Below are positions 28,037 through 36,668 of a DNA stretch of 64,000 nt, one piece after another. The number at the start of each line of letters is the position of its first letter. Position 1 is the first letter of the stretch. The DNA lies in the NCBI RefSeq assembly GCF_002135315.1, contig NZ_NEGA01000011.1, positions 53,452 through 117,451 on the forward strand. Direction: 5' to 3'. This DNA comes from Acinetobacter sp. ANC 3903. GTDB taxonomy: Bacteria; Pseudomonadota; Gammaproteobacteria; Pseudomonadales; Moraxellaceae. Made by a program: the position numbers and the translations under genes. The notes under the pieces are model-generated. The model was given only the letters and a program-made list of their open reading frames with translations, had not been told where the DNA came from and did no database searches.

Positions 28037-29296
28037 ATGAACCCTGCACAGGATGCTTTTGCAGCCCTGCGTTATCGTGACTTTTCCATTGTGACGATCA
28101 ACCAGTTCTGCCTTACTCTCGCTATTTTAATTCAAGAAATTATTGTCGCCTATTCACTGTATCAGATTACCAAAGACCCTTTAACCCTCGGTTTAATTGG
28201 ACTTGCCGAAGCGATTCCGTTTATTGCCTTGTCATTATGGGGCGGCTATTTTGCTGACCGCTTTAATAAACAGACCATCATGAAAATTTGTCTGTTTTTT
28301 GCCTTACCTCTGCCTCTGATTTTATGGTGGCTTTTTCATGCTTATGGCTTGGGTCAAATTCAGGTGAATACCCTGTCTTGGGGAATCTATGCTGTTATTT
28401 TTGGCTTGGGCACCATTCGCGGTTTTTACAATCCGTCTGCAACATCATTAAAACCTTTTCTGATCCCACGTGAACTCTATGCCAATGGTGCAACCTGGAC
28501 CACAATTGGCTGGCAAAGTGGCGTGATTATTGGGCCTATGCTTGGTGGTTTTATGCTGGCATTTTTAGGTCGTGAAACTAGTTTACTTTCGGTAGCAGTA
28601 CTCTTGGCCATCTGTTTTATCCTGATTAACCTGCTGCAAAAACGCAGTTTTCCCAAGATTGAAACAGACAATTTACTGGAAAGTTTGGGTGATGGTTTCC
28701 GCTTTATCTGGAAAACCAAAATTGTGCTCTGGGCCATTTCACTGGATCTGGTTTCAGTACTGTTTGGCGGCGTGATTGCCTTATTGCCGATTTTTGCTGA
28801 AGACATTTTAAAAGTCGGGCCTGAAGGTTTGGGTTATTTGCGTGCTGCTCCTTCCATTGGTGCACTCATCACCATGATTGCCTTAACCAGATTTCCACCG
28901 ACCCAGAATGCCTGGCGCAACATGCTGCTTGCAGTGGCCGGGTTTGGGATATTCACGCTACTATTCGCCTTCTCGAACAATATGTGGCTATCGCTGTTTG
29001 CCTTGGCCATGACTGGTGCCTGTGACAGTATTTCCGTGGTTATCCGGCAAACCATTCTACAAATTTACCCGCCTGAAAATATGCGTGGTCGTGTCGCAGC
29101 AGTAAATGGCATGTTTGTATCATCCAGCAATGAGCTGGGCGCTTTTGAATCCGGTTTGGCGGCAAAATATATGGGCACCATTATGGCAACTGTATTTGGC
29201 GGCTGCATGACCATGGTGGTGGTGGCCATGAGCTGGGCAAAAACCCAGGACTTATTTGGTGTCGATATTACTAAAGTGCATGATCATGAAAATTAA
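28037..29296 (+). CDS. MFS transporter, EntS-like group
   Basis: Twelve-helix major facilitator of 419 residues. The loop 2-3 motif appears as GGYFADRFNKQ near residue 74, and the second half contains the matching GRVAAVNGMFVSSSNELG. The whole sequence resembles the MFS_3/EntS exporters, some of which secrete enterobactin. No siderophore biosynthesis genes occur in the window, so the substrate is open. It is divergent from rpmI. Confidence 0.82.
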   Translation: MNPAQDAFAALRYRDFSIVTINQFCLTLAILIQEIIVAYSLYQITKDPLTLGLIGLAEAIPFIALSLWGGYFADRFNKQTIMKICLFFALPLPLILWWLFHAYGLGQIQVNTLSWGIYAVIFGLGTIRGFYNPSATSLKPFLIPRELYANGATWTTIGWQSGVIIGPMLGGFMLAFLGRETSLLSVAVLLAICFILINLLQKRSFPKIETDNLLESLGDGFRFIWKTKIVLWAISLDLVSVLFGGVIALLPIFAEDILKVGPEGLGYLRAAPSIGALITMIALTRFPPTQNAWRNMLLAVAGFGIFTLLFAFSNNMWLSLFALAMTGACDSISVVIRQTILQIYPPENMRGRVAAVNGMFVSSSNELGAFESGLAAKYMGTIMATVFGGCMTMVVVAMSWAKTQDLFGVDITKVHDHEN

Positions 29297-29399
29297 TTGA
29301 ATTTTTAGACTTGCCAGTATTTCCAATTCAGGAAATACTTCGCACTAACAATATTCCACTCCTGCCGCACGATCTGGTTTGATTAAGAAATAAATATTT

Positions 29400-30146
29400 A
29401 TGAAACAAATACTGTGTTTTTCTCTACTCTTGAGCCTCCCGTTCAGTACTGTCTATAGCGCTGCACCCAAAGCAGCAAAACAACTCGCCGTTCAAAAAAG
29501 TGCAGCCCTTCCCGCACATTTGACTACGCGCATCCAGTGGACCAAATTTCCGCGCCCCAACTACAAAAATGAAGATTTAAAAGACCAGAACCGCAGTGCC
29601 ATTATTCGTATTTATGCCGATGAAACCGGCAGTATTACCAAAGCCAGCGTACAAGAAAGTACCGGACTGACGCATCTGGATAACCTGTTAATGAATGCCG
29701 TGCGTGAAGCGCATGTCAAACCGCATATGGAAAATGATACGGCAACACCTCTCATTGGCTATCAAACCTTTAGTTTAAAATTAGGCCAGGAGGATGAGGA
29801 TGCTGAAGCTTGTCCCTATCAGTTTGAATCGAAAAATTGGCAGGCTCAACAGCAGAATAGAAAAACACCTTTTTCATACCAGACCCAGCCTCAGCTAGAC
29901 ATCGATTCTGAATTGCTCAACGGGCACAATCGTAGCGTTAAATTCACCTTTAAGGTCAATAAACACGGCGATGTGAAAAAAGTGAAAGTGAAACAGGGTT
30001 CAGGTATTTATGCTTTAGATCAACAGGTCGTTCAAGCTGTATCAAATAGTCAAGTTACGGTAAAACGTACTGCCAAGACCTTATGGCTGTATAAAAAATC
30101 CAGCTTTAAAGATGAGATTAAGTTCGACTTAAATCACTGTGAATAA
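29400..30146 (+). CDS. Secreted protein with two TonB C-terminal-like domains
   Basis: Periplasmic protein of 248 residues with a signal peptide (about 1-21, ending VYSAA). Two repeats of the TonB_C pattern are visible. The first is at about 40-130: FPRPNYKNED..., AIIRIYADETGSITKASVQESTG, LDNLLMNAVREA. The second is at about 160-245: SVKFTFKVNKHGDVKKVKVKQGSG, LDQQVVQAVSNSQV. It lacks the long proline-rich linker of genuine TonB, so it is unlikely to be a standard energy transducer. A convergent terminator follows. Confidence 0.75.
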   Translation: MKQILCFSLLLSLPFSTVYSAAPKAAKQLAVQKSAALPAHLTTRIQWTKFPRPNYKNEDLKDQNRSAIIRIYADETGSITKASVQESTGLTHLDNLLMNAVREAHVKPHMENDTATPLIGYQTFSLKLGQEDEDAEACPYQFESKNWQAQQQNRKTPFSYQTQPQLDIDSELLNGHNRSVKFTFKVNKHGDVKKVKVKQGSGIYALDQQVVQAVSNSQVTVKRTAKTLWLYKKSSFKDEIKFDLNHCE

Positions 30147-30153
30147 ACAAAAT

Positions 30154-30184
30154 AAAAAGAGAGATACTCAAGTATCTCTCTTTT
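30154..30184. terminator. Terminator between TonB_C-like and yqaA-like genes
   Basis: AAAAAGAGAGATACT / AGTATCTCTCTTTT hairpin with a two-base loop between convergent genes; it overlaps the end of the minus-strand gene. Confidence 0.88.
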
Positions 30185-30608
30185 AAAATAGACTAAAAGC
30201 CAAATAGATAAATAAATAGCGCCCTATTTTAGCAATTGAAACCATCATTAAAAATCGGGCAAAATTTTCTTTCAGCAAACCGGCAATCAGGGTAATCGGA
30301 TCACCAATGATCGGCACCCAGCTCAGCAATAATGACCAGTAGCCATATTTGTGATATTTCGCCTGTGCTTTGAACATTTGCTGCTCTGATACCGGAAACC
30401 ATTTTTTGTCTTTGTAGTGTTCAATCTTAAAACCCAGCCACCAGTTCACACAGGATCCCAGAATATTTCCCAAGCTTGCAACAAACAGTAGCCCTAAAGC
30501 TGAATGACTACCCTCCGCCAAAAAAGCCAATAAAACCGCTTCAGACTGTAACGGTAATAAAGTGGCCGCACCAAAAGCAGAAATAAACAGTAACAGGTAG
30601 GCCGGCAT
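30183..30608 (-). CDS. YqaA-family membrane protein
   Basis: 141-residue inner-membrane protein related to the DedA/VTT superfamily. Typical YqaA sequence is visible: FGAATLLPLQSEAVLLAFLAE, ASLGNILGSCVNWWLG and the re-entrant-loop-like LSWVPIIGDPITLIAGLL. DedA relatives are linked to lipid carrier flipping and envelope homeostasis; the role of YqaA itself is not established. It lies 15 bases downstream of the next minus-strand membrane gene. Confidence 0.83.
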   Translation of the reverse strand: MPAYLLLFISAFGAATLLPLQSEAVLLAFLAEGSHSALGLLFVASLGNILGSCVNWWLGFKIEHYKDKKWFPVSEQQMFKAQAKYHKYGYWSLLLSWVPIIGDPITLIAGLLKENFARFLMMVSIAKIGRYLFIYLAFSLF

Positions 30609-30623
30609 CAGGTTGATACCGGT

Positions 30624-30908
30624 TTAAAGCCCGAGTTTTTTCTTGGTCGAGATATATTCATAAACAGACCAAAGCAAAGCTAAAACCAGAATCAGATAAC
30701 GGCTATAGCTATAGCGCTGCGTCAAAGGCTGGATAGCTGCGTATAATGCATTTTGATCCTGCGTATTTAAAGTTGCCATAAAATTCTGGATGTGCACGGC
30801 TTCTGCAATAAAAAGGATTAGACAAGCCGCTATACCAAAAATGATACTCCAGTAGATTCTGGCATTTCGTTCAAGAATACGGGTTGAATTTAAAAAGAAT
30901 GCTTTCAT
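30624..30908 (-). CDS. Small two-helix membrane protein
   Basis: Unrecognised 94-residue membrane protein from the ATG at 30908 (MKAFFLNS). The open frame extends to 30974, but that part overlaps the terminator of the GST gene, so the shorter start is preferred. Two hydrophobic segments are visible (about residues 19-40 and 65-83), with a basic tail (STKKKLG). It probably forms a unit with the YqaA-like gene. Confidence 0.65.
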   Translation of the reverse strand: MKAFFLNSTRILERNARIYWSIIFGIAACLILFIAEAVHIQNFMATLNTQDQNALYAAIQPLTQRYSYSRYLILVLALLWSVYEYISTKKKLGL

Positions 30909-30922
30909 AAGGTGCTGATCCA

Positions 30923-30950
30923 ATAAAAAACCACCGCTGGGGTGGTCTAT
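30923..30950 (-). terminator. Terminator after the GST gene
   Basis: On the minus strand an ACCACC / GGTGGT hairpin with a short CCAGC loop is followed by T6 and ATT. It sits 34 bases after the GST stop. Confidence 0.88.
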
Positions 30951-30983
30951 TTTTCTATACCGCCATCTTAACACAATTGCGAT

Positions 30984-31613
30984 TTATGCTAAGCCGTCTA
31001 CCCGAATCGACAATGCTTTCTGCACAGCTGGACGTGCAGTCAGGCGATCTACATATTCTTTCACATGTGGATAATCTTCAAGCTGAATTTGCTGCCATTC
31101 ATGGCGTAAAATCCACGGCAGGATTGCCATATCGGCAATCGAATATTCCCCAGCCACATATTTTTGACCAATCAGCTGCTTATTCAGCACGCCATATAAA
31201 CGTTTGCTCTCAGCTATATAACGTTCAATTGCATAGGGAATTTTTTCAGCTGCAAAACGGCCGAAATGATGATTCTGCCCCAGCATCGGCCCCAAACTAC
31301 CCATTTGCCACATCAGCCATTGCTCAACCTCAACACGCTGCTGTTCATCGGTAGGATAATACAGCCCGGTTTTACGGCCCAAATACTGCAAAATGGCGCC
31401 CGATTCAAATATGGAAATCGCATCGCCATTCGGACCATTCTGATCCACAATCGCTGGAATTTTATTGTTAGGAGAAATACGTAAAAAGTCAGGTTGAAAC
31501 TGATCATTTTCTAAAATATTGATGGGAAAAATTTGATAATCCAAACCCATTTCTTCTAATGCTATTGTAATTTTATGACCATTGGGCGTTCCCCAATAAT
31601 AGAGATCAATCAT
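30984..31613 (-). CDS. Glutathione S-transferase-like disulfide reductase (YfcG/nu class)
   Basis: Cytoplasmic thioredoxin-fold enzyme of 209 residues. The N-terminal domain has MIDLYYWGTPNGHKITIALEE, with the T-P-N triad typical of YfcG rather than an active-site tyrosine or cysteine, then SPNNKIPAIVD and FESGAILQYLG. The C-terminal helical domain contains GPMLGQNHHF, as in YfcG. The family reduces disulfide substrates using bound glutathione. It is monocistronic. Confidence 0.88.
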   Translation of the reverse strand: MIDLYYWGTPNGHKITIALEEMGLDYQIFPINILENDQFQPDFLRISPNNKIPAIVDQNGPNGDAISIFESGAILQYLGRKTGLYYPTDEQQRVEVEQWLMWQMGSLGPMLGQNHHFGRFAAEKIPYAIERYIAESKRLYGVLNKQLIGQKYVAGEYSIADMAILPWILRHEWQQIQLEDYPHVKEYVDRLTARPAVQKALSIRVDGLA

Positions 31614-31798
31614 GTTTCCTACCTTTTGCTTTTTCGTTTTACATCACATTATTGAACGATATACTTAGTTATAGCATGTTTTTTATGGATAAATCTTAAT
31701 TCTGGCTTAAGCTTAAAAGCCCAAATACCTATCTAAATAATGATTTTAATACGGCATTATCCATTTTTTTCATGCTTTAAAACATTTTATTGTAACGA

Positions 31799-31828
31799 TT
31801 GAAAATACCCAAAACAGACTTATATAAA
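31799..31828 (+). promoter_or_regulatory. Candidate sigma70 promoter of the small heat-shock gene
   Basis: TTGAAA (31799-31804) and TATAAA (31823-31828) are spaced by 18 bases and would give a leader of about 100 nucleotides. There is no good sigma32 -10 element (CCCCAT-T) at the matching distance, which would point to control at the RNA level. Confidence 0.45.
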
Positions 31829-31906
31829 AAATAGAGCAATGATCTTTTCCAAGATTGCTTCAAATCTGTGAATGCAATAGCACACAGCCTATTATCTTGT
31901 TTATAA

Positions 31907-31929
31907 AACTTCGTGATACTCAGGAGGTT
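31907..31929 (+). promoter_or_regulatory. Putative RNA thermometer hairpin masking the SD of hsp20
   Basis: AACTTC (31907-31912) pairs with GAGGTT (31924-31929). G31913 opposes G31923, TGA (31914-31916) pairs with TCA (31920-31922), and TAC is the loop. The nine pairs, one of them G-U, and the G-G mismatch bury the entire AGGAGG (31922-31927). This is the arrangement of the last hairpin of ROSE-type thermometers, which control small heat-shock genes. Confidence 0.65.
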
Positions 31930-31935
31930 CTATCA

Positions 31936-32397
31936 ATGAGCAGTTTCAGTCTTAGTCCCTTATTCCGCCGGAGTATTGGCTTTGATCGTTTAAATGATCT
32001 ATTCGATTATGCCATGCAAAGCGATACTCCCAATTACCCACACTATAATATTGAAAAAACAGGCGACAATAATTACCGCATTGTTGTTGCCACTGCCGGA
32101 TTTAATCAGGATCAACTCGAGATTAATATCGAAAATCAGGTACTCACCATCACTGGTAAAGCAGTGGATGAGTCTTCAGACACAACGGTTGAGTTTCTGC
32201 ATAAAGGTATTGCCAGCCGCTCCTTTAAACTATCGCTACGTCTGGATGAACATATAGAGGTGCAACAAGCCGATTATGAAAATGGTTTATTGAAAATAGA
32301 CTTACAACGTTCTGTGCCTGAAGAAGCCCTGCCACGCCAAATTCCAATTGGAGCTAAAGCCACTGAACAGCTCGCTTCACCCGAAAAGGACAAATAA
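31936..32397 (+). CDS. Small heat-shock protein (Hsp20/IbpA family)
   Basis: ATP-independent holdase of 153 residues. The start at 31936 (MSSFSLSPLFRRSIGFDRLNDLF) is fixed by AGGAGG eight bases upstream; the open frame extends further up without similarity. The alpha-crystallin domain spans about 38-128: YNIEKTGDNNYRIVVATAGF, then LTITGKAV, and the closing YENGLLKIDLQR. The tail has the I-x-I-type anchor RQIPIG. It resembles IbpA/IbpB and is probably thermoregulated at translation through the leader hairpin. Confidence 0.93.
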   Translation: MSSFSLSPLFRRSIGFDRLNDLFDYAMQSDTPNYPHYNIEKTGDNNYRIVVATAGFNQDQLEINIENQVLTITGKAVDESSDTTVEFLHKGIASRSFKLSLRLDEHIEVQQADYENGLLKIDLQRSVPEEALPRQIPIGAKATEQLASPEKDK

Positions 32398-32403
32398 AAG
32401 ATA

Positions 32404-32432
32404 AAAAGACCCGCCAATAACGGGTCTTTTTT
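32404..32432 (+). terminator. Terminator after hsp20
   Basis: AAAGACCCG / CGGGTCTTT hairpin followed by a T run, directly after the stop. Confidence 0.9.
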
Positions 32433-32536
32433 ATAACCCTCCTAAAATCCTCAAATACGCTAGATTTTCTTTGCCATATACTGACTAAAAAGCGCTTAAA
32501 AACTCAAAACAATAGTTTAAATAAAACAGGTCTATC

Positions 32537-32932
32537 ATGAACTATACAAGACAGCCTCCGCTTAACCCGATCAGCTTATTTATTGCCTTATTCTTTTTCT
32601 TGCTATTGGTGCTTCTCTTGCTGTTCGGCTGGCCGCATTATAAAGTGTGGAAGCAAGGCATGGACGGTCAAGCTGCACTAGCAGAAGCGGAACAATCCAA
32701 AATGATTCAGGTGCAAGTCGCTAAAGCAGAACTGGAAAGCGCCAAGCTTCGTGCTGAAGCGATTAAACTGGTTGGACAAGCAGCTAAAGATTATCCTGAA
32801 TATCGTAAACAGGAATTCATTGGCGCCTTTGGTGAAGCATTACGCGATGGGCGAATTCAACAAATCATCTACGTACCGACTGAAGCCAACATTCCCATTG
32901 TTGAAGCAGGCAAGCAGAGTACGGCGCAATAA
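32537..32932 (+). CDS. Single-helix membrane protein resembling the tail of a band-7/SPFH protein
   Basis: 131-residue protein with one strong N-terminal transmembrane helix (about residues 12-30), then a helical, coiled-coil-prone stretch rich in A, E and K (about 45-80). The end is EYRKQEFIGAFGEALRDG followed by IIYVPTEANIPI. The second part reads like the C-terminal section of membrane protease subunit/SPFH proteins, but the SPFH domain itself is absent. It is either a distinct small family or a shortened derivative. A terminator lies just after it. Confidence 0.7.
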   Translation: MNYTRQPPLNPISLFIALFFFLLLVLLLLFGWPHYKVWKQGMDGQAALAEAEQSKMIQVQVAKAELESAKLRAEAIKLVGQAAKDYPEYRKQEFIGAFGEALRDGRIQQIIYVPTEANIPIVEAGKQSTAQ

Positions 32933-32982
32933 AGCCCATATCCAGATAATAAGAATTTTAGTATTTCTCACAAAAATCAGCC

Positions 32983-33013
32983 ATAAAAAAGCACTGCCAT
33001 TGCAGTGCTTTTC
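32983..33013. terminator. Bidirectional terminator between the band-7-like gene and infC
   Basis: AAAAGCACTGC-CAT-TGCAGTGCTTTT hairpin with A and T runs, placed between convergent genes. Confidence 0.9.
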
Positions 33014-33027
33014 TAATCAATGAGTGC

Positions 33028-33579
33028 TTACTTTTTACGTTTTGGTCCAAGTAGCATACCCATTTGACGACCTTCCATTTTTGGTGTTTGTTCAACTACA
33101 CCGAATTCGGCTACATCTGCTTCAACTTTTTGCAATTGAGCAAGACCGAGTTGTTGGTGAGCCATTTCACGACCACGGAAGCGTAGAGTGATTTTTACCT
33201 TGTTGCCTTCTTCAAGGAACTTGATAATGGCACGTAATTTTACGTTGTAATCACCAACATCAGTCGCAGGGCGTAGCTTGATTTCTTTCACCTGTACTTG
33301 ATGCTGTTTTTTCTTCGCTTCTTTCTGCTTTTGCTTAAGATCAAACAAATGCTTGTTGAAGTCCATGATTTTACAAACAGGTGGCTCAGCATTTGCTACG
33401 ATCTCTACAAGATCAAGCTCAACGCTTTCTGCCGCACGTAAGGCATCAGCCAAGCTTACGATACCTTTTTGCTCGCCATTTTCGTCTACAAGACGGACTT
33501 CTTTTGCACGAATTTCATCATTCAAGGCAGGACGGTTTGATTTGTTACCGCCCTGTTGATTACGGTCAGGCTGTTTAAT
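33028..33579 (-). CDS. infC: Translation initiation factor IF-3, AUU start
   Basis: IF-3 prevents premature subunit joining and proofreads the start codon. The first ATG-like codon in frame is a TTG at 33525, which would remove the conserved N-terminal tail. Reading upstream in frame gives an ATT at 33579 with GGAG eight bases before it and the protein [11 protein letters not shown]..., 183 residues, the normal length. AUU starts are the hallmark of infC and give autoregulation. N and C domains are both present ([36 protein letters not shown]). The ATT lies five bases after the thrS stop. Confidence 0.93.
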   Translation of the reverse strand: MKQPDRNQQGGNKSNRPALNDEIRAKEVRLVDENGEQKGIVSLADALRAAESVELDLVEIVANAEPPVCKIMDFNKHLFDLKQKQKEAKKKQHQVQVKEIKLRPATDVGDYNVKLRAIIKFLEEGNKVKITLRFRGREMAHQQLGLAQLQKVEADVAEFGVVEQTPKMEGRQMGMLLGPKRKK

Positions 33580-33584
33580 CGCTG

Positions 33585-35507
33585 TTACTCCACAATGTAC
33601 CGGCCGCGTTCGGCTACGGCTGCTTTTACTAAGTCAACGAAAGCATCGATTGACATAGTACCTAAATTTTTTCCTGAGCGGGTACGCACGTTCACTGTAC
33701 CTTCCTCAACTTCACGGTCCCCGAGAACCAATAAGTAAGGAATACGCTCTAAAGTACGTTCACGAATCTTAAAGCCGATTTTCTCATTTCTCAAGTCAGA
33801 AATTGCTCGAATACCGCTTTCTTTAAGTTTAGCGACGACTGACTCACATGCTTCAGCTTGCGAATCGGTAATATTCATCACACACGCTTGAACTGGCGAC
33901 AGCCAAGGTGGCATAAAGCCTGCGTAGTGTTCAATCAGTATACCAATAAAACGCTCGAAACTGCCAAGAATTGCACGATGTAACATTACAGGCTGATCAC
34001 GGTCGTTATCTTCTGTTACATAAGAAGCATCCAAACGCTCAGGCAAGTTAAAGTCACACTGAATAGTACCACATTGCCAGATACGGCCTAAGCAGTCTTT
34101 CAATGAGAATTCAATTTTCGGACCGTAGAATGCACCTTCACCCGGTTGAAGATCCCATGCAAGACCTGCAGCATCTAAAGCATCTGCCAAAGATTTTTCT
34201 GCCATATCCCAAAGTTTGTCATCACCGACACGTTTTTCTGGACGTGTCGACAATTTCATTTGCACTTCTTCAAAGCCAAAGTCTTTATAGACATCCAGGG
34301 TTAACTTGATGAAGTCCGCAACTTCTTGACCAATTTGTTCTTTAGTACAGAAAATGTGTGCATCATCTTGGGTAAAGCCACGTACACGCATAATGCCGTG
34401 CAATGAACCTGATGGCTCGTTACGGTGACATGAACCAAATTCTGCAAGACGTACAGGTAAATCACGGTACGATTTTAAACCCTGGTTGAACACTTGTACG
34501 TGACAAGGACAGTTCATTGGTTTAACCGCATAGTTACGGTTTTCAGAATGCGTGGTAAACATGTTGTCTGCATAGTTTGCAGCATGTCCAGATTTTTCCC
34601 AAAGGGTGAAATCAACCACTTGCGGGGTACGGATTTCAAGGTAGCCGTTGTCTTGCTGAACTTTACGCATGTACTGTTCAAGTACCTGGTAAATGGTCCA
34701 GCCATTCGGATGCCAGAACACCATACCCGGTGCTTCTTCCTGCATATGGAACAAATCAAGCGCTTTACCGATTTTACGGTGATCACGCTTTTCAGCTTCT
34801 TCAATACGTTTGATATAAGCTGCTAACTGTTTTTTGTCTGCCCAAGCTGTACCGTAAATACGTTGCAGCTGTTCGTTTTTCGCATCACCGCGCCAGTAAG
34901 CGCCAGAGATTTTAGTCAGCTTAAACGATTTTAAAAATTTGGTATTCGGTACGTGCGGACCACGGCACATATCCAAATAATCTTGATGGTAGTACAAGCC
35001 CATTTGTGTTTCTTCAGGCATGTCTTCAATCAAGCGGAGTTTGTATTCTTCGCCACGTGCAGTAAATTCTTTAATGACTTCATCACGCGGTGTCATTTTT
35101 TTGATGACATCATAGTCCTGATCGATGAGCTTTTTCATACGCTCTTCGATGGCTGCCATGTCGTCTAAAGTAAACGGACGCGGCATCCAGATGTCATAGT
35201 AGAAACCTTCTTCAATGACTGGACCAATCACCATTTTTGCTTCTGGGAACAATTGCTTAACCGCATGGCCGACCAAGTGTGCACAAGAGTGACGAATGAT
35301 GTGTACACCATCTTCATCTTTAGGCGTGATAATTTGTAAGCTTGCATCTTCGGTGATGAGATCAGACGCATCAACCAAACGATCGTTTACACGACCAGCA
35401 ACTGTATTTTTTGCAAGACCGGGACCAATGCTAAGTGCAACGTCCATCACAGATACGGCTTGATCAAATTGTTTTTGATCGCCATTTGGCAAAGTGATAA
35501 TTGGCAT
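33585..35507 (-). CDS. thrS: Threonyl-tRNA synthetase
   Basis: Class II synthetase of 640 residues. The domains in order are an N-terminal TGS domain ([14 protein letters not shown]), an editing domain with the [10 protein letters not shown] zinc/editing motif near residue 73, a catalytic core with the MNCPCHV zinc cysteine near 333 and [15 protein letters not shown], and an anticodon-binding domain at the C-terminus. It is directly upstream of infC on the same strand and probably shares its transcript. No clear thrS operator hairpin was identified in the 5' region. Confidence 0.97.
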   Translation of the reverse strand: MPIITLPNGDQKQFDQAVSVMDVALSIGPGLAKNTVAGRVNDRLVDASDLITEDASLQIITPKDEDGVHIIRHSCAHLVGHAVKQLFPEAKMVIGPVIEEGFYYDIWMPRPFTLDDMAAIEERMKKLIDQDYDVIKKMTPRDEVIKEFTARGEEYKLRLIEDMPEETQMGLYYHQDYLDMCRGPHVPNTKFLKSFKLTKISGAYWRGDAKNEQLQRIYGTAWADKKQLAAYIKRIEEAEKRDHRKIGKALDLFHMQEEAPGMVFWHPNGWTIYQVLEQYMRKVQQDNGYLEIRTPQVVDFTLWEKSGHAANYADNMFTTHSENRNYAVKPMNCPCHVQVFNQGLKSYRDLPVRLAEFGSCHRNEPSGSLHGIMRVRGFTQDDAHIFCTKEQIGQEVADFIKLTLDVYKDFGFEEVQMKLSTRPEKRVGDDKLWDMAEKSLADALDAAGLAWDLQPGEGAFYGPKIEFSLKDCLGRIWQCGTIQCDFNLPERLDASYVTEDNDRDQPVMLHRAILGSFERFIGILIEHYAGFMPPWLSPVQACVMNITDSQAEACESVVAKLKESGIRAISDLRNEKIGFKIRERTLERIPYLLVLGDREVEEGTVNVRTRSGKNLGTMSIDAFVDLVKAAVAERGRYIVE

Positions 35508-35753
35508 AAAAAATCCTTAAGGAGTGATGCCCCGTACCATAGGGCATGTCACCGCGAGATTATGATCAAGGCAGAACCTCAAAAGATAAAAACGGTGGAT
35601 AAATAAAAATCGCCTAGAATTTTACACGTCTTATCCACAGGATTAAACCTTTTCACCTAGAAAATTCGCGATTTGGCTGATTTTGAATTTATTTGCCAAT
35701 GTGCTGCCATCCCCCTAATTAGGGATTTCAGCTGTCATTTTTATTCTCTAAAG

Positions 35754-36432
35754 CTAATCCCATGCTTCGAATTTACCCTCTGCGTAAGCATAGAGCTGCG
35801 CAAATTGCGGGATAATCGCTTCACTCTGGGTTGGTCTTAAAAACACATAATCATCCCGATCAATCTCACAGGATTTCGGCACCAGCAGCATTTCCTGATT
35901 GCTACTGCGGCCATACAAGCGATGCTGCTTGCTTTTTTCAGGATAAATAAACCGGCCTGCCAATAGCCACCGTACACAAACAGGGCTTTATATTTATGCG
36001 GAAAATGATTCAGCAGTTCAAGACCCGGCAATTGGCTATGGCGCAAAACTTTTAAGACTGGCGTGGCAATCCATAAGGCACATTGCAGTTCAGCCAGACT
36101 TTGCTGATTAATATCGCCCTGATTCAGTAGTGCCTGATTGATTGGAGCACGATATTTGCCTAAATCTTCCAGGCGTGTTTCCGCTTGCACTGTGCATTGC
36201 ATTTTCGCCTCATCAAAGACCAGCATGCCTTCTTAAATGATCAGATTCAGCAGTATCTCATCCGTTTTAGCCAAAGCACTAAACGAATGTCAGCTCCCAC
36301 TGCACGGATCTGTGCATCCGATTTCACCAGTTGCTGGAGTTCATTCAGCTGACGAGGTTGAAAAATTTCAGGATCAGCCTGCTGGCTTCCAGACCAGTTG
36401 TGCCATCCTTTATTCGCCTGTTGTATTTTCAT
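35754..36432 (-). pseudogene. Composite pseudogene: FAD-linked lactone oxidase N-part joined to a DSD1-type PLP enzyme C-part
   Basis: Reading down the minus strand, 36432-36090 gives WHNWSGSQQADPEIFQPRQL, then IRAVGA. A one-base deletion follows, then SFSALAKTDEILLNLI in another frame, an in-frame TAA near 36233, and ETRLEDLGKYRAPI and NQGDINQQSLA. That is the start of a D-arabinono-1,4-lactone oxidase-like FAD protein. At about 36090 it switches to ALWIATPVLKVL, GGYWQAG, a frameshift near 35950, YGRSSNQEML and DDYVFLRPTQSEA, typical of the C-terminal domain of D-serine dehydratase-like PLP enzymes. The middles of both genes are missing. It is certainly non-functional; the family assignments are from memory of motifs. 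Confidence 0.75.
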
Positions 36433-36668
36433 TATTATTCCTTGGCTGATACTATTTTAATTGCCCAGTTAGAGTAAAATACCTAAAAAAGCAAATATGG
36501 GAACCCATGCGTTCAAAAAAAATCAGTACTGCAAAATATTTTATTTATTTTTCAATGTTTTAAAAATAGCTAAATAGTACTCGACTAAAGCATAAATGCA
36601 AGATTTCCAAGAAATGCATATCTTTTTCAAAAGGATATCAAAATAAATATATATAACGGAGTTTTAAC

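Larger units (their letters stand above)
31614..31935. other. GST / small heat-shock divergent intergenic region
   Basis: 322 AT-rich bases with promoters in both directions. A sigma70-like pair for the plus-strand gene (31799-31828) and the SD-masking hairpin (31907-31929) are visible; no coding frame is credible. Confidence 0.6.

Noticed and set aside
30977..31354. 125-codon plus-strand frame
   Set aside because: It is the antisense of the GST gene, whose minus-strand protein has clear YfcG motifs.
31780..31835. Sigma32 promoter for the small heat-shock gene
   Set aside because: TTGAAA is present, but no CCCCAT-T element lies at the required distance; a sigma70 -10 fits better.
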